Positions 8,830 to 18,813 are shown, counted from the stretch's first letter. The stretch is DNA of 64,000 bases from Algibacter luteus (GCF_900141715.1 NZ_FQYK01000008.1:54312-118311), one strand, 5' to 3'. The notes: generated by a model from the sequence alone, not told the origin. A program made the numbers and translations.

Positions 8830-9612
8830 ATGAAAAAATCAATTATAATTACTTGTATCGTTATTGCAGCCATTAGTTTTTTCGGTTTTAATTATCTGAG
8901 TCAAAACAAAAGTGATGAAAAGGCCCTAAATATTGCGAGTATTGAAGTTACTACTGAAGCCAAAAAATCTGATGCAGATTTTATTTATGGTATAGGTCCT
9001 AGATTTGGTCCTATTAAGAAAGAAATTATACATAACGATTTATCAATCACTCATTTTTTAGACGACATGCAACAAGATAGAATTACCTCTATAGAATCTA
9101 TTGAATTGATAGTTATTGAAAACGACGTAGAATCTAATAAGCGAATTAAAGCTAAAAGTAGTGAATTTAACGAAGCACAAATTAACTTGCTTAAATCCAT
9201 TAATTATTCTGATGGATTTAAACTAAGAATTGATTACAAAGAAAAACATTTTGGATCGACTGAATTATTTGATGCCTATTCTACGCCACACCATACAGTT
9301 GTTCCAGAAACACAAGCCGAATATATTTATGGAAAATCTGCCTTAATTAATTTCTTTGTTGAAAACACTAAAGCAGCTACTGCTCAAATTCCTGAAGACA
9401 AACTTAAACCTGCCAAGTTATATTTTACTGTAACTAAAGAAGGAAGCATTGAAAATGTGAATTTAGACAGATCTCCAGGATTTCCTGAAATTGATGATTT
9501 AATGACACTGTTAATTTCTGAAACTCCAGGTGGATGGATTCCTGCTTCCAATGCTAAAGGTGATAATGTAGACCAAGAATTGGTAGTTTCTTTTGGTTTA
9601 ATGGGTTGCTAA
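8830..9612 (+). CDS. Membrane-anchored protein with TonB-like C-terminal domain
   Basis: 260 residues: an N-terminal membrane anchor (about 4-22), a middle region of unknown type, and a C-terminal segment (about 175-260) with LYFTVTKEGSIENVNLDR and GGWIPASNAKGDN that resembles the TonB C-terminal fold (GxIxxVxVxxS...W.PA...G..V). No proline-rich TonB linker is present, so classic energy transduction to a receptor is uncertain. The gene is divergent to the transmembrane winged-helix regulator and likely controlled by it through the TTTACA repeats. It is followed by a strong shared terminator. The TonB-like call is moderate; the cellular job is unknown. Confidence 0.6.
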   Translation: MKKSIIITCIVIAAISFFGFNYLSQNKSDEKALNIASIEVTTEAKKSDADFIYGIGPRFGPIKKEIIHNDLSITHFLDDMQQDRITSIESIELIVIENDVESNKRIKAKSSEFNEAQINLLKSINYSDGFKLRIDYKEKHFGSTELFDAYSTPHHTVVPETQAEYIYGKSALINFFVENTKAATAQIPEDKLKPAKLYFTVTKEGSIENVNLDRSPGFPEIDDLMTLLISETPGGWIPASNAKGDNVDQELVVSFGLMGC

Positions 9613-9632
9613 TCCATATAAAATAAGATCAT

Positions 9633-9666
9633 AAAAAAGCTTCGGATTAATTTTCGAAGCTTTTTT
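9633..9666. terminator. Bidirectional intrinsic terminator
   Basis: A perfect 12-bp stem (AAAAAAGCTTCG, 9633-9644, with its complement 9655-9666) around a 10-base loop has A and T runs on both sides. It serves the TonB-like gene on the plus strand and the bshC-guaA-LysM-DUF3820 block on the minus strand. The DUF3820 stop codon is in the loop and the last four sense codons form one stem arm. Confidence 0.85.
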
Positions 9667-9901
9667 TAATACTTTTTTTAGGATATTGCTTTTTTATATT
9701 TCTAATTAATTCCTCCAAACCATTTAATTTCAATTCGTAAACCTGCTCCAACATGATTCCCAATTTTCCTTTAGGGAATCCTTTACTATGATACCACACC
9801 ACATAATACTCTGGCAAATCAATCAAATAGCGATCTTTATATTTTCCATAGGGCATTTTGGTATGTGCTAAGTCTATTAAAAATTGTTTGTCTGGTAGCA
9901 T
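9647..9901 (-). CDS. DUF3820 family protein
   Basis: 84 residues with the DUF3820 features MPYGKYKDRYLIDLPEYY and a following YHSKGFPKGKLG. This small family is common in Bacteroidota and Proteobacteria; one member has been studied as a quorum-sensing-linked virulence factor, but no biochemical role is established. It begins 3 bases after the DUF922 gene ends, so it is the last gene of that operon. No signal peptide, so cytoplasmic. Confidence 0.85.
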   Translation of the reverse strand: MLPDKQFLIDLAHTKMPYGKYKDRYLIDLPEYYVVWYHSKGFPKGKLGIMLEQVYELKLNGLEELIRNIKKQYPKKSIKKSFEN

Positions 9902-9904
9902 AAT

Positions 9905-10459
9905 TTAATTTACGTATAGGTATTTATCATACTTCTTTAATTCAGCATCAATATAGGCTTTCCAAAGTGCTTGTGAGGTAAAGTTCCTAGAAAAATCTGT
10001 TTCAGAATCATATTTATCCTGCATTTCAGCTAATTCAGAATTGATATCATTATGCATTTTTTGCAATTGTTTTTTTATCGAATTAGAAACCTTCAACAGG
10101 CCAATTCTATATCGAAACTTACGAGCATACAATTCAGTGATATCAAAATGCAATCGTTCGTGATCTAATATATGTGCATCGGCACGTTCCACTTTGTACC
10201 AAGACTGCTTTGGGTAAAAGTGTGCATTAACTTCTGTGGTAAAGGCTACCACATCATTATTGCTTTTTTGAGTTATAGAGAAACCAAAAGTAATACCCGA
10301 AGCTGTTGTAGCAACTGCATCACTATTTACAATAGGCTTTCCTTTAAAATCAGACCAAGTTATCTTGTTTGAAGGATTCCAAGATATAACCGGTTCGTTT
10401 TCTTGTGTTAAAACTGAAAAGAAAAATAAAAATAGAAACTTTAAATTTAATAGTGCCAT
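9905..10459 (-). CDS. DUF922-family putative zinc peptidase, secreted
   Basis: 184 residues from the ATG at 10459; an upstream ATG at 10480 would add 7 residues before the signal peptide. After the signal peptide the mature part has SWNPSNKITWSDFKGKP and the motif LDHERLHFDITELYARK, with HExxH-like spacing HERLHFD as in DUF922, a family thought to be zinc-dependent proteases. It would act in the periplasm or at the outer membrane. It lies 27 bases after the LysM/PBP-like gene and 3 bases before DUF3820, so envelope maintenance is a plausible theme. Activity is inferred from the motif only. Confidence 0.75.
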   Translation of the reverse strand: MALLNLKFLFLFFFSVLTQENEPVISWNPSNKITWSDFKGKPIVNSDAVATTASGITFGFSITQKSNNDVVAFTTEVNAHFYPKQSWYKVERADAHILDHERLHFDITELYARKFRYRIGLLKVSNSIKKQLQKMHNDINSELAEMQDKYDSETDFSRNFTSQALWKAYIDAELKKYDKYLYVN

Positions 10460-10486
10460 AAAGTTAAAAACGTATAGCACTTAGTC

Positions 10487-12421
10487 TTATTGTTTTACCT
10501 CAACAATTGTTAAATCGTCGTATTTAACTAAATAAACAGTATCATTATAATAGCCACCAAATAACTTCTTTTTGTAGGCAAACTTGTTTTCTACATATTC
10601 GGTAAGTGGAGCATTATTAACAGATGCATACAAATCGTGAGAAGAAACCAAACGCAACACAACATCCATCGTTAAATCGAAACCTTTTACTGCTCTTTTG
10701 TTAGGCGTGATGTTATATAGCTTATTATATTTTTTTACGAAAGAATTATGGTCATTTTCACTATACTCTTTTGATGCTGTCGCAAAATGAAATTGTAAGG
10801 TAGACAAGTGTGTGTTATTTATTTGATCGCCCTCAAAAGCTGAATTAATATTAGTTGTAAACAACATGATATTAGGTGCTTCTTCATTAGTTTCTGGATC
10901 TTTCTTGTTGTTTAAGGAAGCCAAAACACTAGTTACATTCGAGGCGTAACCTTCGTTTTGAGTTTCTAAAAACACCACATTTTTACCTGGTTTTAAAGCG
11001 GCTTCAATATCTTCTTTAGTAACAAAAAATTCATCTTTACCTTCTTTGTTTTTTCTAGAATAAACCAAACTTGCCGCATTAAACTCACGTTTTAATTCGT
11101 TGGCAATAGCCATATTTTTTGTATCCGCTATAATGATAACATTTCCAACTAAAGTATCAGCTTTTACAAAATTTACCACTTTTGACTTCAGTAAATCGTC
11201 CGATGGTCTAGATTGAAATACGTTATCGTATAATTTTAAATTAGTGCCTATTGGTGAAATTACCGGCGTATTATACTTCTTCAAATCTGATGCGACCTTA
11301 TTAAAACTATCCGGTGTCAATGGCCCAATTACGGCATCAACATCTTCAAAATCGTTATCTCTTAAAATGCGATCTACTTCACTAACTTCATACCGCGTAT
11401 CATAAACATCAACCTTTAAAGAAATTCCTAAAGATTTTAAAGAATCAACAGCTAACAATACGCCCGAATGAAAATCTAGAGAAGCCTGTAAATAGGGATC
11501 TTTCTTTATACTATTTTTAGTGTCCGATATAGAATCAAAATCTACGCGATGCATTCTAAAAGGCAACATCACAACAATATGCTTTGTTTCAAAATCAGAA
11601 ATACTATCCAATAAATTAATGGCTAAATTCTCACCTGAACCAGCACTTTCAATAGCATTTGAATGCGGTATTTTTAAAATCATACCAGATTTTAAACCCG
11701 TTTCTTTAAGGCTTGGGTTTAAAGCTTCAATTTCTTCTTGCTCCAAACCTAATTTAAGTTTTAAACGGTAAAACCCTTCCTTTGGTAAAACTTTATAGTA
11801 ACTGTATTTATCATCGTATTGTTTTTGTCCTTCTTTATCAATATTAGGAACATTTATAACTTGACCTTCTTTTAAAACCTCATCTATACCGGGGTTTAAC
11901 ATCTCCAACTCAGTTACCGAAATACCAAATTTGTAGGCAATACGCCACTTCCCTTCTTTAGGTTGAACCGTATACTCTTTAGTTGGCGCTACCTCTTCAA
12001 CAATTTCTGTTATTTTATATATTGGAATTTGAAGTTTGTCACCTTTACGCAAAGCATTGGCATACAAAAACTTATTATATTTTTTTATATCTTCTTCTTC
12101 AACTTCATATTTTTTAGACAAACTATAAAGCGTTTCTTTTCGTTTTGTTTTGTGTTCTTTAAAGCCTAAAAGTGATTTGTTGATAGTAATCTTAGGAGTT
12201 CTAGCCTTAGAAATAGGAATAATTAAAACCGTGTTAGGTTTCAACTCTTTCTTTACTTCAGGATTAAGCTGATAAATATCAAAAGGTGTCACTAAATAAC
12301 GCTTTGCAATATCTTCAATTGTTTCTCCTGTTTTAACTTGGTGTGTGCTAAAGTTTTGAGCATAAACTGCGTTAAAACTAAATGTTAAAACCAAAATAAG
12401 TACTAATAAAACTCTCTTCAT
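10487..12421 (-). CDS. LysM repeats fused to a periplasmic-binding-protein-like domain
   Basis: 644 residues. After a signal peptide (to about AVYAQ, residue 22) come four LysM-type units, each with a core like VKTGETIEDIAKRYLVTPFD or KRKETLYSLSKKYEVEEED (about residues 28-255). The rest, from KHIVVMLPFRMHRVDFD (about 280) to the end, reads like a type I periplasmic binding fold with VDAVIGPLTPDSFNKVASDL and TPVISPIGTN. LysM binds peptidoglycan; the binding fold usually belongs to amino acid transport or, in LpoA of gammaproteobacteria, to activation of a peptidoglycan synthase. No permease genes are near, which favours a cell-wall role. Downstream of guaA, upstream of DUF922. Confidence 0.8.
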   Translation of the reverse strand: MKRVLLVLILVLTFSFNAVYAQNFSTHQVKTGETIEDIAKRYLVTPFDIYQLNPEVKKELKPNTVLIIPISKARTPKITINKSLLGFKEHKTKRKETLYSLSKKYEVEEEDIKKYNKFLYANALRKGDKLQIPIYKITEIVEEVAPTKEYTVQPKEGKWRIAYKFGISVTELEMLNPGIDEVLKEGQVINVPNIDKEGQKQYDDKYSYYKVLPKEGFYRLKLKLGLEQEEIEALNPSLKETGLKSGMILKIPHSNAIESAGSGENLAINLLDSISDFETKHIVVMLPFRMHRVDFDSISDTKNSIKKDPYLQASLDFHSGVLLAVDSLKSLGISLKVDVYDTRYEVSEVDRILRDNDFEDVDAVIGPLTPDSFNKVASDLKKYNTPVISPIGTNLKLYDNVFQSRPSDDLLKSKVVNFVKADTLVGNVIIIADTKNMAIANELKREFNAASLVYSRKNKEGKDEFFVTKEDIEAALKPGKNVVFLETQNEGYASNVTSVLASLNNKKDPETNEEAPNIMLFTTNINSAFEGDQINNTHLSTLQFHFATASKEYSENDHNSFVKKYNKLYNITPNKRAVKGFDLTMDVVLRLVSSHDLYASVNNAPLTEYVENKFAYKKKLFGGYYNDTVYLVKYDDLTIVEVKQ

Positions 12422-12547
12422 ATTGTTTTCTGTGCTCTATAAATATAGTAAAACCTAACCACTTTATAATATACGCTTCATTCTTAAAAAAAGTTTAAAA
12501 CCAACCCTTTTAATCTTAGTAGCATATAACATGCCAAATTTTATTTG

Positions 12548-12676
12548 GGCGTTACCACTAGGGTCGGGCTATTCGCTACAAGTCCTCGGTCGTGCCTCCC
12601 TGTGGGCTTTTATTCATGCTTTTCTATTTTATATTAATGAATTCATGAACATAAATGTTTCACTAATATCCCTAAC
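12548..12676 (-). repeat. Dispersed palindromic element, copy A (long form)
   Basis: On the minus strand the element begins GTTAGGGAT and ends with AGCCCGACC...GGTAACGCC, the same ends as the copies near 25.9 and 38.8 kb. Copy A carries about 50 extra AT-rich bases near its 5' end, then the shared part AGCCCACAGGGAGGCACGA. It sits 32 bases beyond the guaA stop codon, in the same direction as guaA. The reading frames that cross it are artefacts. Confidence 0.75.
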
Positions 12677-12708
12677 GCGGGCAAACCTGCAAAAACCTGT
12701 TTATCAAA

Positions 12709-14244
12709 TTATTCCCACTCTATGGTTGCAGGTGGTTTCGAACTAATATCGTAAACTACTCTATTAACGCCTTTTACTTTATTTATTATATCGTTTGATG
12801 TTTTTTGAAGAAACTCGTATGGTAGATTTACCCAATCGGCAGTCATTCCATCAGTGCTTTCAACCGCTCTAAGTGCTACACATTTTTCGTAGGTACGCTC
12901 ATCTCCCATTACACCAACACTATTTACTGGTAATAACATAGCACCTGCTTGCCAAACTTTATCGTATAGCCCCCATTCTTTCAAACCATTTATAAAAATA
13001 GCATCAACATCTTGCAAAATACGTACTTTTTCAGCTGTAATATCACCTAAAATACGAATGCCTAATCCTGGTCCTGGAAATGGATGACGTCCTAATAATT
13101 CAGGATCAATACCCAAAGTAGCTCCAACGCGCCTTACCTCATCTTTAAATATCGCACGCAATGGTTCTACTATTTTAAGTTTCATAAAATCTGGTAAACC
13201 GCCCACATTATGGTGACTTTTTATAGTAGCCGATGGCCCTCCTGTTGCCGATACACTTTCTATAACATCAGGATAAATAGTACCCTGTGCCAACCAAGAA
13301 ACATCTTCAATTTTATGAGCTTCATCGTCAAAAACTTCAATAAAAGAATTTCCAATCGCTTTTCGTTTTAATTCTGGATCCTCAATACCAGCCAAGGCTT
13401 CAAGAAAACGTGCCGATGCATTAACACCTTTTACATTAAGTCCCATGCCTTCATATTGATTTAATACATTCTCAAATTCGTTTTTACGAAGTAATCCATT
13501 ATTAACGAAAATACAATATAGGTTTTTCCCAATAGCTTTATTCAATAAAACCGCCGCCACTGTTGAGTCAACACCACCAGAAAGACCTAAAACAACTTTA
13601 TCATTACCTACCTTCTCTTTAATAGCTTCTACAGTTTCTTCAACAAATGAATCTGGTGTCCAATCTTGATGTAAACCAGCAATACTAACAAGAAAATTTT
13701 CTAAAAGTTGCTTGCCATCGGTAGTATGATATACTTCCGGATGAAATTGAATGGCATAGGTTTCTTCACCATCAATTCTATACGCTGCATTTTCAACATC
13801 GTGTGTACTCGCAATTAGCACACCGTTTGTTGGTAACTTTTTGATGGTATCACTATGGCTCATCCAAACCTGACTTCCGGTGTGGATATGCGCAAAGAAT
13901 GGCTCGTTGCTTTTAATAAAAGATAAATTAGCACGACCATATTCTCTAGTATTAGATGGTGCTACCTCTCCACCCGAAAAATGAGCCAAATACTGTGCGC
14001 CGTAACAAACAGCAAGCAAAGGCTTTTGTCCTCTAATCTGTGATAAATCTGGATGCAATGCATCTTCACCTCTCACAGAATTCGGGCTACCAGAAAGTAT
14101 CACCGCTTTATACTCTGCTAGGTTTATTGGAATTTTATTGAATGGGTGTATTTCGGAGTATATGTTGAGTTCTCTAACTCTACGGGCAATAAGCTGAGTG
14201 TATTGCGATCCGAAGTCTAAAATAAGTACCTTGTCATGTTGCAT
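12709..14244 (-). CDS. guaA: GMP synthase (glutamine-hydrolysing)
   Basis: 511 residues from the ATG at 14244 ([20 protein letters not shown]); a TTG two codons earlier is unlikely. The class I glutamine amidotransferase domain (1-190) has the nucleophile Cys in [12 protein letters not shown] and the His-Glu pair in [10 protein letters not shown]. The ATP pyrophosphatase domain has the P-loop [10 protein letters not shown] near residue 220, and the C-terminal dimerisation domain ends [16 protein letters not shown] ([11 protein letters not shown]). It converts XMP to GMP with glutamine and ATP. guaB, the preceding step, is at 36 kb in this window. Preceded by a PLP decarboxylase and followed by repeat A. 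Confidence 0.97.
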   Translation of the reverse strand: MQHDKVLILDFGSQYTQLIARRVRELNIYSEIHPFNKIPINLAEYKAVILSGSPNSVRGEDALHPDLSQIRGQKPLLAVCYGAQYLAHFSGGEVAPSNTREYGRANLSFIKSNEPFFAHIHTGSQVWMSHSDTIKKLPTNGVLIASTHDVENAAYRIDGEETYAIQFHPEVYHTTDGKQLLENFLVSIAGLHQDWTPDSFVEETVEAIKEKVGNDKVVLGLSGGVDSTVAAVLLNKAIGKNLYCIFVNNGLLRKNEFENVLNQYEGMGLNVKGVNASARFLEALAGIEDPELKRKAIGNSFIEVFDDEAHKIEDVSWLAQGTIYPDVIESVSATGGPSATIKSHHNVGGLPDFMKLKIVEPLRAIFKDEVRRVGATLGIDPELLGRHPFPGPGLGIRILGDITAEKVRILQDVDAIFINGLKEWGLYDKVWQAGAMLLPVNSVGVMGDERTYEKCVALRAVESTDGMTADWVNLPYEFLQKTSNDIINKVKGVNRVVYDISSKPPATIEWE

Positions 14245-14306
14245 GCGCAAAAATAGGAATTGATTTTATATTGAGGAATTAGGATTCGTTCTTTTTTTAA
14301 CAATTT

Positions 14307-15677
14307 TTAAACCATAGAATCTAAAATCATTTCAATATCCTTTTCTGTGGTATCTGGATTAATAAAACAAAATCTAGAAACCGTTTCGAAAGTATCGCCC
14401 GTTTTCCATTTTGTAGGTGTAACCAATGCAAATCCTTTTTCATGATTCTCGTAGGTCCAATGTGTATAATCTTCGGGGTTCCATCCTATTCTTCTATATA
14501 AAACACAAGATAAACTTGGTTCTCTAACCAACTCTACATGAGGTAGTTTTTTAATTATTTTACCAGCCATTTGAGCCAGTTCTATACCTCTTTCAACAGC
14601 TTCCTTATAGCGATCTGTTCCGTGGGTAGCTAATGAAAACCATAATGGTAACCCTCTAACGCGGCGTGTTAACTGTATTTGATAGTCGGCTGGATTAAAA
14701 CCATGCGCGCCTTCGTCTTTAAAAATTTCTAAATACGATCCTTCTTGAGAGTGTGCTTTTTTGGCTAATTCAGGTTTTTTGTAAATAACCGAACCACAAT
14801 CATATGGAGAAAACATCCATTTATGCGGATCTATAGTAATACTATCTGCTTTTTCAATACCATTAAATAAGTGGCGAACAGAATCTGCTACTAAAGCGCC
14901 ACCACCATAAGCTGCATCAACATGAAACCATAAGTTTTCGTTTGCACAAACCGCAGCAATCCCTTGTAAATCATCAATTATTCCAGCGTTTGTTGTGCCT
15001 CCTGTTGCAACAACTGCAAATAATCTTTTTCTTTGATGTATCGTTAAATTATCAATAGCTTCTTGCAACTCGGTACCTAATAATTGATCTTCAGTATCTA
15101 CCAAAATTACATCGGCATCAATAACTTTTGCCATGGCTTTTATTGATGAATGCGCTCCTATAGATGTTATAATCAATCCTTTTTCACCTCTAAAATCATC
15201 ATTTTCCCTCCAGTGCTCTCGAGCTGTTACCATGGCCGATAAATTCGCTGCAGTACCACCGCTTGTAAAAACTCCAAAAGCACCTTGAGGCATTCCTGTG
15301 AGAGATACCATCCAGTGCATCGCTTCGTTTTCGCAAAATATGCCTCCCGCGCCTTCCATCCAATACGCACCATGAATGCTAGAAGCCGATGTAACTAAAT
15401 CGAACATAATAGCTGCTCTTGTAGGCGCTGCCGGTACGAATGCTAAATGACGCGGATGATCTATAGGTACATTAGCTTTCATTAAATGCTCTTTCCATAG
15501 GTTAAAAGCAAATTCTCCCCCAATTCCTTTCGCTGTGATAGTTTCTCCCACGATTGATTTTAATTCAAATTCACTCTTAGGTTTACCTATTTCTCGCTCA
15601 GTAGCCGAAATTCTATCTATGGTATATTTCATAACATCCATGGTCATTTCAACTAAATCTATATCTATTTTGTGCAT
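14307..15677 (-). CDS. PLP-dependent group II decarboxylase
   Basis: 456 residues of the aspartate-aminotransferase-fold decarboxylases (glutamate, aromatic amino acid and diaminobutyrate decarboxylases). The PLP-binding lysine is in SITIDPHKWMFSPYDCG (about residue 286), preceded by the conserved WFHVDAAYGGG with the Asp that contacts the pyridine ring, and TSGGTAANLSAM that holds the phosphate. Substrate cannot be told from the sequence; aspartate, diaminobutyrate or an aromatic amino acid are possible. It lies 5 bases after bshC and 62 bases before guaA in one minus-strand run. Cytoplasmic. Confidence 0.9.
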   Translation of the reverse strand: MHKIDIDLVEMTMDVMKYTIDRISATEREIGKPKSEFELKSIVGETITAKGIGGEFAFNLWKEHLMKANVPIDHPRHLAFVPAAPTRAAIMFDLVTSASSIHGAYWMEGAGGIFCENEAMHWMVSLTGMPQGAFGVFTSGGTAANLSAMVTAREHWRENDDFRGEKGLIITSIGAHSSIKAMAKVIDADVILVDTEDQLLGTELQEAIDNLTIHQRKRLFAVVATGGTTNAGIIDDLQGIAAVCANENLWFHVDAAYGGGALVADSVRHLFNGIEKADSITIDPHKWMFSPYDCGSVIYKKPELAKKAHSQEGSYLEIFKDEGAHGFNPADYQIQLTRRVRGLPLWFSLATHGTDRYKEAVERGIELAQMAGKIIKKLPHVELVREPSLSCVLYRRIGWNPEDYTHWTYENHEKGFALVTPTKWKTGDTFETVSRFCFINPDTTEKDIEMILDSMV

Positions 15678-15682
15678 ACGCT

Positions 15683-17284
15683 TTAATACTTCATTATTAA
15701 GAACTCACTTTTTAAAGGTTCTAAATTTTTGATTAACATCGCTATCAATAATTCACCATAATCCAAATAAAACTCCGAAAAATTAGCATTCCGCTCTTGT
15801 AAACTTCCATTTGGGAAGAGCTCGTTTTTAATTTTTATCATTCTTTCAACCTCATCAGAAAGTTTTCTTTTTTGAGCTTTTAATAAACGTTTTTCTAAAA
15901 CATCTAAACCTTTAAGCTGTTTCACCTCTTGAGCTTTTACAGCACCTAAAAAGGATTTATCCGTTTGTTTAGCCAATTTATATAAGTCTTCAAATTGCTT
16001 TACTAAATGCTCTTTCTGAGTTGAAAAATCGATGTCTACATTAGAAATTTCCCTTACCTTTTTATTAATAAAAGCGTCTCGCTTTAAAAAAATGTCTTCA
16101 GCAGAAACATTTAATTTTTCAAGTTTTTTATGTTGACTTTCAGATTGAATTAAAACAGAATTACGCAATAATAATATGGGAAAAGGTATTTTTACTTCAT
16201 CAAAAAATTGCTTTAACTGAAACCAATACGCTAACTCTCCTCCTCCTCCAATATAGCATAAGTTTGGTAAAATAACTTCTTGATATAACGGCCTCAAAAT
16301 TACATTTGGTGAAAACCGCTCAGGAAATTTAGCGACTTCTTGTAATATTTCATCTTTGCCCCAAACAATATCAGTATTTAAAACTTTAAATATGCTATTA
16401 TCAAAAACGATACGCTCTCTTAAGTTTTCTTTTAAATAGAATAAATTAATTTCACGTGGATTAACTTGAATTTTATAGGCTTCAGAAATCTTCGAAAGTA
16501 CTTCGTTAGTTTTTGAAACCTGTTTAAAAGATGTTTGATTTATGAGCTCTTCTTCAATATATGGAATAAATAAACGCTTCAATTTAGGTTCATTAGCGTC
16601 AATAATGACCAATCCGTAATCTTTAAATAATTCGTTTGCTAAATATCGTGTGGCATCGGCAAGATTATCATGATGTAAATAAGCCTGCTGAAACATTTTT
16701 TTCAATTCTTCGGCTTGAGAAGAAGTTCCTAGCACCTGTGATAACAACTCATAAACCTCATTTAAACCTTCCGTATTCAATTCACCTACAGCGCCTTTGG
16801 CCTTTCTATTCCATTGAAATTTTCTGCCTTTAAGATTGAAGTAATTTATTTCATCAAAATCATGATCTTCAGTTGCCATCCAATAAACTGGCACAAAATT
16901 ATATTCAGGATGTCTTTCTTTTAGTGCCTTTGAAAGATTTATTGTTGAAACTATTTTATAAAGAAAGTATAACGGACCGGTAAATAAGTTGAGTTGATGC
17001 CCGGTTGTAATTGTGAACGTGTTATCTAAACTAAGACTTTCAATATATTGAAGTGTGATTTCTGAAGTATCTATTTCATTATACTGCTGTTTTAAAACAT
17101 TTACCAATACATCGCGAGATTCTTTTTTTATTGTGCTTTTCTTTTCTTCAATTTGTAAATTGAAACTGTCGATATCTGGAAATCGATTGTAGAAAGGTTT
17201 TAATACTGATTTTTTATCTAAATAATCACAAATTAAAGGTGAGAAATAACCAGTTTCCTTAAATGGTAAATGTTCTTGCTGCAT
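15683..17284 (-). CDS. bshC: Bacillithiol biosynthesis cysteine-adding enzyme
   Basis: 533 residues, the usual BshC length. Recognised by TTGHQLNLFTGPLYFLYKI near residue 97, VPVYWMATEDHDFDEIN near 134 and LPNLCYIGGGGELAYWFQLK near 350. BshC is assigned to the last step of bacillithiol synthesis, joining cysteine to glucosaminyl-malate, giving the low-molecular-weight thiol that replaces glutathione in Bacillota and many Bacteroidota. bshA and bshB are not in this window. First gene of a minus-strand block with the decarboxylase and guaA; divergent to the surface protein at 17554 with 269 bases between. Confidence 0.93.
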   Translation of the reverse strand: MQQEHLPFKETGYFSPLICDYLDKKSVLKPFYNRFPDIDSFNLQIEEKKSTIKKESRDVLVNVLKQQYNEIDTSEITLQYIESLSLDNTFTITTGHQLNLFTGPLYFLYKIVSTINLSKALKERHPEYNFVPVYWMATEDHDFDEINYFNLKGRKFQWNRKAKGAVGELNTEGLNEVYELLSQVLGTSSQAEELKKMFQQAYLHHDNLADATRYLANELFKDYGLVIIDANEPKLKRLFIPYIEEELINQTSFKQVSKTNEVLSKISEAYKIQVNPREINLFYLKENLRERIVFDNSIFKVLNTDIVWGKDEILQEVAKFPERFSPNVILRPLYQEVILPNLCYIGGGGELAYWFQLKQFFDEVKIPFPILLLRNSVLIQSESQHKKLEKLNVSAEDIFLKRDAFINKKVREISNVDIDFSTQKEHLVKQFEDLYKLAKQTDKSFLGAVKAQEVKQLKGLDVLEKRLLKAQKRKLSDEVERMIKIKNELFPNGSLQERNANFSEFYLDYGELLIAMLIKNLEPLKSEFLIMKY

Positions 17285-17553
17285 ATAACTAATAAAAACA
17301 TGTAAATATACAGCTATTCAAAATTCTAATATCTAAAATTTTAGTTAAGAAATAGCTATATGTCCATTGATGTAATATTTGCAGAGACTTAAAATAGGTC
17401 GATAAAAACAATCATATTTTCAATATTTATCAGGGTTTTTCAATATCAATTCTTATACTTTTTAATTCTCTCATTATTAATTAATTAAATGTTAATTTAT
17501 TGGCTTTTTTTTCAAGAATTCATTATCTTATTAACAATAAAAAAAAGATAGTT

Positions 17554-18813
17554 ATGAAAACGTTAAAATTCAACAAATACCTACTAGCTCTTTTTCTTTT
17601 AATTGTTGGAGTAAACACCTTATTTGCACAAGATACGGACTTCATTGAATTGGAAGCCAGAGTTATAGATAAAGATACTAAAGACGCTTTAGTATTCGCA
17701 GATGTACTTATTTTGGACACAAATATTAGCACGGTTACGAATACTGATGGCGAATTTTTATTAAAAGTACCTCATACCAATTTAGATGGAAGTATTATCA
17801 TTTCTCACTTAGGTTATGAAAAAAAAGAATTGAAAATTTCATCAATAATGAACAATGAAAAAATTGCGCTTGAACCTGCAATAACAGAATTGGATGAAAT
17901 TAGTATAAGTCTTGTGACAAAGGATGCGAGAGATTTAGTGGAACGCACCCTCGAGAAAAAAAGCAGTCTTTACAATAACGAAAACTCTGTAATGACCGCA
18001 TTCTATAGAGAAACTATTAAGAAAAGAAGAAAAAACGCATCGCTTTCTGAAGCTGTTGTTAAAATTCATAAACAGCCTTATAATAATTTTAGAACTGATA
18101 ATATTGAACTAATAAAAGCCAGAAAGAATACCGATTATTCGAAACTTGATACTCTTGCTTTGAAATTACAAGGTGGACCATTTAGCAATTTATATACTGA
18201 TATTATAAAATATCCTGAGTTCATTTTTACACCTGAGGACATGCCTAAATATAAATTTAGTTACGGAAAATCTACTAAAATTAACAATCGTCAAATCTAT
18301 GTTGTGAACTTTAAACAGAAAGAAGACATTGGTATTCCGTTATATTTTGGTAAACTTTACATAGATGCTGAAACTTTAGCGCTAACCAATGCGGTTTATA
18401 GTTTAAATGTTTCAAATAGAGAATTATCAAGTAGAATGTATGTTAGAAAAAAACCTAGAAAGGTAGATGTCTATCCGACAGAAGCAAAATATCGAGTTAA
18501 TTATAGAACAACAAATGGCAAATGGCAATACGCTTACAGCAATATTTCTTTAACTTTTAAAGTGAATTGGAAAGGTAAGTTATTCAATTCTACTTATACT
18601 TTAAATAGTGAAATGGCAATAACAGATTGGCAAATTCAAGATACAAAACTTGCTAAAAAAAGAAGTAACTTAATTACGCCTTCAACGATTATTAGCGAAA
18701 AAGCATCAGGCTTTTCAGATCCACGATTTTGGGGAGCATATAATATTATTGAGCCAGAAAAATCAATTGAATCGGCAATTAAAAAAATTCAGAAGCAGTT
18801 AAAGCGAACTTAA
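17554..18813 (+). CDS. Secreted protein with carboxypeptidase-like regulatory domain
   Basis: 419 residues from the ATG at 17554, chosen because it begins the signal peptide (MKTLKFNKYLLALFLLIVG, cleaved near LFAQ). Next is a carboxypeptidase D regulatory-like beta-sandwich (about 30-105: LEARVIDKDTKDALVFADVL, HLGYEKKEL) as found at the N-terminus of TonB-dependent receptors and DUF5686 proteins. The rest, with AFYRETIKKRRKNASLSEAV and YVVNFKQKEDIGIPLYFGKL, resembles the first part of DUF5686 proteins but lacks their long beta-barrel. Likely in the periplasm or outer membrane. Convergent with the EEP gene. Confidence 0.75.
   Translation: MKTLKFNKYLLALFLLIVGVNTLFAQDTDFIELEARVIDKDTKDALVFADVLILDTNISTVTNTDGEFLLKVPHTNLDGSIIISHLGYEKKELKISSIMNNEKIALEPAITELDEISISLVTKDARDLVERTLEKKSSLYNNENSVMTAFYRETIKKRRKNASLSEAVVKIHKQPYNNFRTDNIELIKARKNTDYSKLDTLALKLQGGPFSNLYTDIIKYPEFIFTPEDMPKYKFSYGKSTKINNRQIYVVNFKQKEDIGIPLYFGKLYIDAETLALTNAVYSLNVSNRELSSRMYVRKKPRKVDVYPTEAKYRVNYRTTNGKWQYAYSNISLTFKVNWKGKLFNSTYTLNSEMAITDWQIQDTKLAKKRSNLITPSTIISEKASGFSDPRFWGAYNIIEPEKSIESAIKKIQKQLKRT

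Noticed and set aside
12531..12746. 71-codon frame across repeat A and the guaA end
   Set aside because: It is a translation of the repeat element and overlaps guaA on the other strand.
14248..14255. TATTTTTG box at the guaA start
   Set aside because: It would give a start site on the ATG itself and has no -33 TTG; probably chance.
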